From positions 1,591,001 through 1,655,000 of the forward strand of contig NC_090135.1 of assembly GCF_040581485.1 (NCBI RefSeq): 64,000 nt of DNA, given 5' to 3'. Under the pieces are notes generated by a model. It made no database searches. It was given only the letters and a program-made list of their open reading frames with translations, and had not been told where the DNA came from. Below are positions 52,901 to 62,128 of this stretch, piece after piece. The translations under genes and the position numbers were made by a program. Every line of letters begins with the position of its first letter. Within the stretch, counting starts at the first letter, position 1. Origin of the DNA: Linepithema humile. Its lineage: Eukaryota > Arthropoda > Insecta > Hymenoptera > Formicidae.

Positions 52901-55378
52901 TTGAAGTATCTCCGAAAGTCTTATTTAAAGAAACTTTCTTATCAATAATGCTATAAGTATTATTAAGTTTTATATTGGATGTAATAACACATTTGTAATT
53001 ACAATTAGATGTAATATTCTTAGTCTCAATCTCATCATTGGCATTTGCATCAAAAAACGTTATATTATTCTCATTTTTATCACTTCTATTACTTTGTTCA
53101 ATATCAAAAGAGTTTATATTATTATCATTTTTATCACTGTATTAAGTTGTTCAATATCACAATTTATAAAGGAGTTTTTATCAAAAAATGCACAAATATC
53201 TTCCATTCCATTCGAATTTATATCTGATGTATTAATATTTAATGTTGCATTGGTATCTAATATAGCAACATTATCACTTAATGATAAATCTGAAAAGAAA
53301 AATTTATAATTAATAAAAAAGGCCAATGCTGATATTAGTACATATTAATTGTGAGTAATTTACATTTATTCATAAATAAAGTGCTAAATGTTTCAATTCT
53401 CTAATTCGAATCTAATTCTTATAAATGACAGTTCTATATAAATTAATACACGGAGTAGATGATGAAGAATTCATACCAAAAGCAATTACGTAATAATTCA
53501 ATAATTACGTAATAAGTAATATAATATGCAAATCAGAGAGATAAAAAAGTGTTGCAACATCAAACTCTGATTCACTTGTGAGTAAAGCGACTAGGACTGA
53601 TATTCCTTTTTGTTTCATATGAATTGTTTCATATTAGTCTTACTTGCTGTCTCTCTATTAATTTTAAAATAGCGTTAATTTTTTAAATGTTTTTATTTAT
53701 ATTTTTAAAGCTATAGTATCTTTTATCTATAGTATTTTTTATTAGTTTTAAAATTTTATTTTTTTATATTTCTAGAGTTATAGTATTTTCTATTTATAAT
53801 TGTACAAATTATTATACTGATTTGATTTTGTAATTTTTTTGTCCCTGATTTGCAGGTTGTACTGATTTGCAACTGGTTTTAATACATGTGCATTCAATGT
53901 CTTTCATGATATTTGTGTATGTTAATTTTTTGTACTATTATTGATAGAAAAAGAAGGATTGAATCAAAACGGCAATACGTTTATAAACAAAATTGTTCAA
54001 AATTGTTACGTATTAATAACTTAAATCCTTTTCTTTCACATTTTTGATTCCCTATGGTCGAATTCTTTATTTTTGATAAAAATTTATAGAAAATACATAT
54101 ATAAATTAAATACATGTTAAAGTCTTACCATTCATTACGTTGTTATTACTAGTTAATTTATTAAAATTTTTATCGATAATAAGAGTATCTTTTGATAAAT
54201 ACGTAAGAGATTTAATTTCATTATTGGCATTTGCATTATCACAAAGTGTTGCATTATTATCACACATGTTGCATTGTTGAATATCATAGAAGTTTTTATC
54301 AACTAATGCATTAATATTTTCTGTATTCAAATTCACATCTGATGTATTAATATTTAATAAGGTGGCATCTACAGTTAATAAATCTGAAAAGTAAAAAATA
54401 AAAAAATATTAAAAAATTTTTATTGCAATATATTTTAGGAAAGATAATTATAATTATTTTAAAAATAAAATGTCTCACATAATTCTAACATAAAACAAAA
54501 CTAAAATTAAAATATCAAACATAACACTATATATTTAAAAAATATATATTATATGCCAATAAATTTTACATGTCAAAGACTTACCATTTATTATGCTGTT
54601 ATCAGTAGCTACTTTACTATTATTAATTACTTTATTGAGATCGTCATCCTTAGTAGAAACATTAGTAAGAACATTTATAGAGAAGGATGCGGAATTTTTA
54701 ATTTTATCATTGCTATGTGCATTGTTACAAAGTGGTAAACTATAATCAATTTGATCATTTTTATTGCATTGCTCAATATCATTGCAGTTTTTATTCGATG
54801 ATGCGTTATCATTTTTATTCACATTTGAGTTTGATGTGTTTAATGTGTCATTAAACACATCACTAGTAGTTAATGATACATCTAACAAATGAGATTTATA
54901 AGATTAAAATAAAATAATTTTTATTGTACATATATCACATTATATAAATATAATTGTTTAATATAGTTTTTGATATACATAGTTAATATTACATTACCTG
55001 ATATTGATAGATTCAATAATTTTACAGCTGGAATTTCTTTGTTTAAGTTGTCTGCAATCTTTTGTAAAACAAATTTATTTTCTAAAATTTTATAAAAACA
55101 CATTATTAATAAAAACACATTGTATATTCATATACGTTATTAATGCAATATTTTGCATTGTGCAAGTCTAAACCAAAAAATTATTATATATTTTTTTCCA
55201 ATATTATTCTTACACAATAATATTACAAAATATCTATACAATGACATTGTATAATGTTATATTTATATTTATACTTACTGTGAGCTGCGACAGTGTGAGA
55301 TTTTTTTAACACAATCTTTTTATTTGTTTTTTTTTTACACACAGTATAGCATCCGTTAGCAAATATTAATACAAACAT
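49923..55378 (-). pseudogene. Zinc-finger / tyrosine-recombinase-like / Myb-SANT gene, eight exons, decayed
   Basis: Exons on minus: 55378-55279, 55081-54998, 54881-54585, 54383-54129, 53289-52442, 52327-50679, 50465-50280, 50155-49923, all GT-AG with matching phase (about 1,217 codons). A C2H2 finger (CPYCHKLQSQFARHLELVH, about 52541-52483) and a CxxC-H-H-C motif (about 52178-52119) precede a recombinase-like fold: Arg box RRRAGELERILIEDL (near 51370), GKLARTVPVLL, box TILRKHIATI (near 51010), and MGHHEKIHKSHYR with a candidate Tyr (near 50910). The last exon has a Myb/SANT-like end (TDDERTAVLSSF; AQIKTWINNQ). Lesions: one-base losses near 53140 and 51670 and a TAG at 50109-50111. A Crypton-like origin is possible; the function is unknown. 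Confidence 0.72.
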
Positions 55379-55704
55379 TTTGGATAAACAAATGCAAATA
55401 TGCAGTTTAGAAATAATAAATAATAATTAAGCTGCTACGTTAGCTTTAATGAAGCATAGAAAAATATTAACGAGACTGATTTAACAATTACTAATGTTTT
55501 TATACGCATGTGCTAAATTTATATAACTCAAACAAAGCTCAATTTCGTACATTTATAGGATACATTGACGCACAGCAAAAAATGACGCAATAGTTATCAA
55601 TTCTTCTTTTGTTTTTAAAAGTTATAAACGCATCACTTTTTGATCATGACTGTTAAAATCTAAGATAGTGATGCCAGACGTGCATTTCGGGTTCCATAAT
55701 ATAC

Positions 55705-55836
55705 CTGGTCACAGGAATGCCTTAACATTTTTATATAGTATACGTAACATATACTATAAAAATATTACTATACTATAAAAATATTACTATACTATAAAAA
55801 TATACTATAAATATAAGGTATTCCTGTGACCAGGTG
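55705..55836. repeat. MITE-like palindrome
   Basis: ACCTGGTCACAGGAATGCCTT and its inverse AAGGTATTCCTGTGACCAGGT enclose an AT-rich core with TACTATAAAAATAT repeats. Confidence 0.75.
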
Positions 55837-55856
55837 TACATATACCGGCATAAATC

Positions 55857-55999
55857 CTATTACACGAAGGAAAAAATAAGGAATAAGGAATAAGTAATAT
55901 CCAATAACAGCTCTATTTTTCGGATGTCTTGACGAGAATAAAGCTCTTATTCGATATCGCTTATTCCTTTTTTCTTATTTTTTTCTATTGTGTAATGGG
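55857..55999. mobile_element. MITE, first copy of a family
   Basis: Ends read AATCCTATTACAC… and …GTGTAATGGGCTT, inner arms AAATAAGGAATAAG and CTTATTCCTT. Same family as 56155-56290: shared AGCTCTATTTTT-GGATGTCT block in the core. Confidence 0.75.
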
Positions 56000-56006
56000 C
56001 TTAAAT

Positions 56007-56138
56007 GCTGGGGTCGTTCAGAAACTACACCCAAAGTAAAAATCTTTGTCTATTATCTATAGTATACATATATTATATTATATATACTATAAATAATAAA
56101 CAAAGACTTTTCCCCAGAGTGTAGTTTCTGAACGCGCC
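56007..56138. repeat. MITE-like palindrome
   Basis: GTTCAGAAACTACAC and its inverse GTGTAGTTTCTGAAC, with AAATCTTTG/CAAAGACTTT inside. Confidence 0.75.
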
Positions 56139-56154
56139 CCTGTCCGTCATTAAG

Positions 56155-56290
56155 CCCATTATACAATGAAAAAAATAAGGAATAAGCGATATTCAATGAG
56201 AGCTCTATTTTTTGGATGTCTCCATAAAAATAGTGCTCTTATTGGATATCGCTTATTCCTTATTTCTTATGTTTTCATTGTATAATGGGC
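56155..56290. mobile_element. MITE, second copy of the 55857 family
   Basis: Ends AAGCCCATTATACAATG and CATTGTATAATGGGCCTT, a near-perfect inverted pair, around AAATAAGGAATAAGCGATAT and its inverse. Confidence 0.8.
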
Positions 56291-57119
56291 CTTAGATACG
56301 GGGTATTCTAGAGTTCTTTAGGAGGAATACAGAACCAAACGCACTTCTTTATTGCTGCATTAAAACAGGATAGTACAGAATAGATAGATAGTCTAGCCTG
56401 CACTATCCTCCTGTTTAGTATACTTCTAGTGCAGCTGTAAAGAACAAACCATGTTGCTTTGTCGCGCTCGGCCGTTTAGATAATAGAAGAGAAAGCATTC
56501 TCTCTTGTTATTGAGTCAACAATCGAGTAGGATACAACAAAGCGACGTACTTGTTTTTTGATATAATGCAGCGTTAAATTTTTTTCGATTTACAGTTTCC
56601 TTATATATTTACAAGCATGTATTTATTTAATGTAACATAAATTATAATTAAAAAATATATCCTTAATAAATACTTAAAATAATTAATTAAAAAATATAGC
56701 TTCAATTTTTTAATATTTTATTATATCTAAAATGATTTTTTTTGTTAAAATTTAAAATAATATATAAATAAATTAATGTTTTTTTTGGAATTAAAATTTT
56801 CAATTTACGTTTAATAAAATAATTTTTAAAATATAAATAAAATACAATTAGAAGTTTAAGGCCGATGAATTGTTTACAATAAATGTAGCAAGATCAACTA
56901 GCCTTGGCCGTTTACGTCTTATCTTTTCCTGTAATTTGTTAAAATAATTTTTTATCTACAAGAATACTTTTTTTTGGCAATATTTATATTAATTATAAAC
57001 TATTAATTGTATTGATAAATAATTTACAAAAAATTTATTCAGTATTTATTATATGGAATTAAATAACATTTACCAAAACCCGGCACGATTCTACACAGCC
57101 GTATAAAGGTGGATATGAC

Positions 57120-57245
57120 TACAGTCGTGAAAACTGCCTTTATACCGCGATATTATCCACGACGGTCGTGAAAACTGCCAAATGTCGTCAAAACTGCCCA
57201 GTTATACTTGAAAATGTCGCTGAAACTGCCCTTATACATATATAT
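57120..57245. repeat. GTCGTNAAAACTGCC repeat units
   Basis: At least four diverged units (GTCGTGAAAACTGCC, GTCGTCAAAACTGCC, GTCGCTGAAACTGCCC). The last unit and its flank (CCCTTA-ACATATATAT) match 33944-33970, beside the other inversion end. Confidence 0.65.
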
Positions 57246-57253
57246 ATAAATAA

Positions 57254-57288
<35 letters not shown>

Positions 57289-57291
<3 letters not shown>

Positions 57292-57746
57292 GGTGTCTGG
57301 CAATAATCGCCCCACCGGTCATATACAGGTAGAGGAGGTCAAATCGAGTAGAAAAGTCCTTTACCATTTTTTAATTTTCATAATAAGTACTGAGTAATTA
57401 ACGAAAAAAGATCGGCGAATCCGCGCGAGTAAAGCGCGCGCGGTGAGAAGGACGTCCCACTGCTACGCGATCACTAGGACACAAGGCTCTAGCGTTACGC
57501 GCCGCTCGTATGTTGCCATTGTCATTTGTAGAGCGCTCCTCCCAACGCTTCATCGCGCGCCTAGTGATCGCATAGCAGTGGGATGTCCTTCTCGCTGCGC
57601 GCGCTTTACTTGCACGGATTCACCAATCTTTTTTCGATAATTACTTAGTACTTATTACAAAAATCAAAAAATGGTAAAGGACTTTTCTACTCGATTTGAC
57701 CTCCTCTACCTGTATATGACCGGTGGGGCAATTATTGCCAGACACC

Positions 57747-57749
<3 letters not shown>
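57289..57749. mobile_element. Palindromic MITE, 461 bp, TA duplication
   Basis: Ends CAGGGTGTCTGGCAATAAT inverted, arms of about 140 bp or more (ATATACAGGTAGAGGAGGTC; GGTAAAGGACTTTTCTAC), TA on both sides within (TA)n. The central GC-rich part has a second inverted pair (ATCACTAGG/CCTAGTGAT). No transposase. Confidence 0.85.
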
Positions 57750-57780
<31 letters not shown>

Positions 57781-57814
57781 TAAAGAAATATGCAGAAAGC
57801 TACATAAATCGAAA

Positions 57815-58701
57815 TTACCTATATGAGTCAGGTGTTGCCATTGTCCACAGTGCTACTAATAATTGTACGTCCGGAGATATTGTGCACCGTCCGTATCTAT
57901 TAGACTGTTTTTCTAAATTGGGTTTTTTTAAATTTAATACATATGTGAATACTGCACGCGACATCCTGTAATTAAAGGTTAATTAATTTTAAATAAAATA
58001 AAATTTTCTTTAAGTATTCAAATTCTTTAAAAATTCAAGATAGTAAGATTGCTCTCATACTTTGTATAATAAATATTTTTACTTTTAATGTATTATACAT
58101 AAAGCTACACGATATATTTTATTTTCACTTATCTTACCGAAAGTGACTCTTAAATTCCATATCTGAATATTCATTCACTGTATTCATGTAATTTTTTACA
58201 CGAGGTCGAATTTGAATTGGCAATGATGGCAATTTTTCTTCTTCTTCTTCGGAAAAACTATCGCTGCTGCTTTCATTCAAAATCTCTAATGCTATTAAGC
58301 ATATTGACAACTTACGTTGTTTGTCCATCATGTCTATAACAATTATATTTATTATATTAATTATTAGGGTTATCATATGACCTTCATGAAATCACTTATA
58401 AAATACTAACTTTTTTCCATTTCTTATATATACTAAGTGAATATATACTAACATGATAAACAATACACGTTTTGATCATGTCAAACGTTAACTCTAAATA
58501 ATTATCATTATTCGTTAATAATTGCGCGTTAACCTTACCTTAGATAATGACACTTGTTTTTATTCACAGTCCACTGCATACTGTTCCGAAATGTTACGGC
58601 ATACTGTTACTGGCAGTACCAAAGTAATTTCGGAACGGCCGCGGCAGTGGACTATCATGACGTCATGTTGGTAGCACCGGCAGTAAAAAGGAAACACACC
58701 C
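57815..58701 (-). mobile_element. PIF/Harbinger element, left part (inverted relative to right part)
   Basis: The terminus GGGTGTGTTTCC begins at 58701 inside retrotransposon G. Reading inward on minus: subterminal region, transposase exon 1, exon 2, then the first 8 bases of intron 2. There the sequence switches abruptly to plus-oriented material. Complements 34118-37792. Confidence 0.83.
57819..58331 (-). CDS. Harbinger transposase (HARBI1-like), exons 1-2
   Basis: Exon 1 is 58331-58138 (MMDKQRKLSICLIALEIL… to FKSHF plus two bases; acidic SFSEEEEEKLP), exon 2 57965-57819 (MSRAVFTYVLNL… LLVALWTMATPDSYR, ending two bases into the Arg codon). Donors are GTAAGA and GTAATT, acceptor TTACAG. Joined to exons 3-4 at 34118-35034 the phases match and give 378 residues with the N-terminal helical DNA-binding region typical of this family. 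An in-frame ATG at 58376 would add 15 residues; I prefer 58331. Confidence 0.85.
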
Positions 58702-59566
58702 TTGAACGCATCTATGTCGACCTTTCTAGCGTTCCACTTAGGGAAATTGCGACCGATAACTCTAGCTTTTTCCCTAGCTAGTTTAGAATCCAACTGTATT
58801 ACAACTAATCTATGGTCGGAAATTGTAACCGCTTCTATGTCGACTAAGCAACTAGTGACCATTTTTTCCGCTTTTTTATTGCAAATCACCAGATCAATGA
58901 CAGATTCACCCCGTGGTCTTATACATGTAGAAACGTATTTGTTCAATATAATAAGATCTAAATTATCAAGCCAGTGCTTCAGTAGGTTACCCTTACTATT
59001 TCCTCTTATCTTGTCCCAATCCGGGTGTCTAGAGTTAAAGTCCCCTAGAATTAGTATAGGAAAATTTTTATATTCCGCTATGAACGCGTATAATAGCGTT
59101 TTCGATTATACAGGATTTGAACGACCCAGGGTTGGTTAATGACGTCATTGCAACCTCTCCACCAATGAAAGACTTGCATTTATAGTAAAATAGTGATTGA
59201 TCAACCCTGGGTCGTTCAAATCCTGTATAATCGAAAACGCTATAAGTCGTCCAAAAAGTCATTAAATAACGGAAGTGACGCATTCGGAGAGAAATAACAG
59301 CTGAGTATAACTGCCCCATTCTATTTTACCGCGCAAAAACCTCTGCCCTGGTGTAATTTTAACATAGGGGAGAATCCATAATTGATCTTTCGCCACAGGA
59401 TGGCAGCCTTAGGGGGAATGTTAAATTCTGTCACCCATCTGTCATCCTCCGGCACCGAATGCGGCTCACTTATCACCGCTAGAGCAGCGTTTTTTTCATC
59501 CAACAGGTGAATCAGGTTATCCTGCGCCTGTTTGGATAAATTTACGTTACATTGTAATATAAACAT
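58702..59566 (-). pseudogene. Element G ORF2: endonuclease part
   Basis: ATG at 59566, three bases after the ORF1 stop. NVNLSKQAQDNL, SEPHSVPEDD, GDFNSRHPDWD (upstream of the MITE in plus coordinates, near 59020), PRGESVIDLV, ISDHRLVVI. A TAG follows FCAVK near 59320 where a Trp is expected, and a MITE interrupts near 59240-59096. The frame ends VDIDAF and continues in F as KSAAIV. No RT in this piece. Confidence 0.85.
59096..59240. mobile_element. MITE, 145 bp, TA duplication, within G ORF2
   Basis: Ends GCGTTTTCGATTATACAGGA inverted, continuing to about 40-bp arms (GAACGACCCAGGGTTG). TA at 59094-59095 and 59241-59242. No coding capacity. Confidence 0.88.
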
Positions 59567-59569
59567 AAT

Positions 59570-62073
59570 TTAGATCAAAGTATTGCAATCCATTGCAGCG
59601 GACGAACCCGCTGTGCACTGAGATCTCCGAATCTCAGTGTTTTCAACATATACGTGAGTATTTTCAACATTGTCTTTTTTAACATTTTCCTTAACATTAA
59701 CATTTTTATTGTTATTTACAGATAGAATCCTGACTGGCGGTACCGGCTTGCAAGAAGCGCTTCCAACCAGGTGTTCCGCGTTCAGCCCTCTCTCAGCGCA
59801 GACAGGACAGGTAATCTTATTTTGGCATTCTATTGCCTTATGATCCACCTGACCGCATCTGTAGCAACTAAAGCGTCGAACTTCTGTACTTGGGCATCTC
59901 TGGACTGTGTGGCCCACAGCCAAACATCTAAAACATTGCAGTGGACGCGCTTTTAGGGTCTCCACTCCAATCGTCGACCATCCGATTGTCAGCTTTTCCT
60001 TTTCGAGGATCCTGATTGCCGCAATAATTGGGCATTGGGCGAAAACCACCCCCATACCTCCACGGACATGCCGAATTACACCACACGTGACATTAAGCAC
60101 ATCACAGGTACCTTCTTTTGCTAAAATGTTTTTAATTTCTTGTGAAGAAATAGAGTCATCTAGACCCGATAGTCTAAGCTAGACTCTCTTCAAAGGCCTA
60201 CGTATACTAACTCTTTTTACATTAAAGAACAACTCTCTTAATTTGTTACCAAGTTTATCAGCTTTTGTTTCAGATTCTATTCCGGGAATTTCAATGAGCA
60301 CACCCCCGTTTGCCGCGCGTTTAATTTGGGTATCGGTGATCCCCAAATCTGAGAGAGATATCTTCTCTCTCGCCATGCTCAGAATGTCAGCATAAGAGTA
60401 CTCGCATTCGTCCAATAGAATCGATATCGCAGTATTGGAAATCTTCTTCAGGTTAAAGAGCAGTTCCTTATTTGTATTGACATTCTTAACGTTCTTACCT
60501 TTGGTTATACTCACAGGTGTTAAAGATGGATTATTATTAATAATAAATTTTTTATGTGGAGTAGATTCCCCCCCATATTTCCCCCATTTGTTTTCCTCCT
60601 TTTTGTTCTCTTACACACAGTAGCCCAATCAAGTCTATTATCATCCTTATCAATAGGAGAATGAGAAAGCCCTTCATTATTACCACAATCTAATTGAGAG
60701 TCTACAGAAGCAAGATCCCTTTCAACTGTATGTATAAAACTAATGTTCTTCTTTTTTGTTTCAGGTTTGCCCAACAACACAGACGAATCATTATTATGAT
60801 CCGAATATTCAGGTATTCTATCTTTAGTTTTCTTATTCTTCTTCTTTTTGTTCATATTATTTGCCTCCACACTTTTAGAAACCACAGAGTTATCAGCGCT
60901 GAATCTAATTAAGTTTTCCCTTTGAGAATCATCGTAAGGGTCACTCACCTTTCTTTTGTGCTTACCTCTTTCAGTATCCTGTTGTTCCTTAAGGATAATA
61001 CCTTGGTCATTCAAAGCTTCCCTCGTCCGTTTTGTTTCCTTGATTAATTGATTCATTCCCTCCCCTAGTTTATCCAGAGAATGAACAATGGCCCTATCCA
61101 GATCGATTCTATCCATCAAGCCAGGCACATTACTTTCACTAGTCACTGAACCTTTGTCTGTATTCCCAGTCACTTTTTTAGTGTACCAATTTTTTCTTTT
61201 TTCTTTCACAGTTCTGTCCTCCGAGTCACTGGCAGAAGGTGCTGAAGTTGCTCTGTCAACGTACTCCTTTTCACTTGTATCATTATCATACGCATTTTTA
61301 ATAAATTCTTTCTTTTCGTATTCGCGCAATCTTTCTTCCAGAGCATCCATCCTACATCTATTTTTATTGGATTCCTTCTCTAGTTTATAATATTTCGCCT
61401 TCCAAAACTCAGGATCCTCATTAGAGGTCGCTTTGATTGACAAGAGAGAGCTAGCCCTTCTGATTACCTCCAAGAAGACTTTCATTTGCCCACTGAATGA
61501 GCCTTTGATGTTTGTGGACTTCCTTCTTATATTTTCTATTTGATCGGCCATATCTCTGATCTTTAAGTTTATTTGGGATGCATGCTCAATTTCCAGACCG
61601 GCCAGTTCGTCCTCCACTCGCTTTTTGTTGTTAATAGAGAATCTGACACCATACTTTTCCTCCTCAATCTCCTCATCAGGAGGGGAATTTCTTTTCTTCC
61701 TCTTTTTTCCTTTAATAAGTCCCGGTCTACTACTCACATTACATCTTTCATATGAGCAAGACGGTCCCGGTCCCTCCGAGTCCGAAAATTCCGTTCGACA
61801 ATAGGAAGATGCACCAATCATCTCCACCTCATCCGAGATCGAGATGGGAGAGTCCCGTCCATCTGTTCGCGATGGTGCTCTACAAATCGTAACCTCTGAA
61901 TCTAGTTTTTCTATTGAGGCGATAACAGCTTTGACCTCGGAACTCGCCGTAGATCCCGAGGCTAGCCCTTTGCATGCTGACGACCCGTGGGTGACAGGGA
62001 CGATATCACCCACGTGCCGGTTCCCGGCATCCGATTCCGGGACGTTATCTTTTCTTATCAAACTCATGTCCAT
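59570..62073 (-). pseudogene. Element G ORF1: gag-like protein, damaged
   Basis: Start chosen at the ATG at 62073 (MDMSLIRKDNV), which aligns with D (MDMDNIMEQNV); an in-frame ATG-like opening at 62124 lies in the leader. Same layout as D: HVGDIVPV block, basic GKKRKKRNSP, DMADQIE block, gag core (SYADILSMAREKISLSDLGI), knuckles (CFRCLAVGHTVQRC, CYRCGQVDHKAIEC, CPVCAERGLNAEH). One frameshift near 60520-60600 and one TAG at 60179-60181. Ends at 59570. Confidence 0.87.
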
Positions 62074-62128
62074 GAAAATTTGCTTGGTTTGTTTACAAGA
62101 GTGACCTTCTCTTGTGAGACACACTGTA

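Larger units (their letters stand above)
55379..57100. other. AT-rich region with a cluster of small palindromic elements
   Basis: No gene. At least four inverted-repeat units lie between 55695 and 56290 (listed separately), and a fifth weak one (GGATAGT/ACTATCC) near 56380-56410. 56570-57060 is AT-rich without features. Confidence 0.6.
58702..62128 (-). mobile_element. Element G: 5' half of a D-type retrotransposon
   Basis: 5' block GTGTCTCAC, ORF1, and ORF2 up to the end of the endonuclease, then cut by the Harbinger terminus. A 145-bp MITE (59096-59240) sits in ORF2. The RT half is in F. AT-rich like D. Confidence 0.85.
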
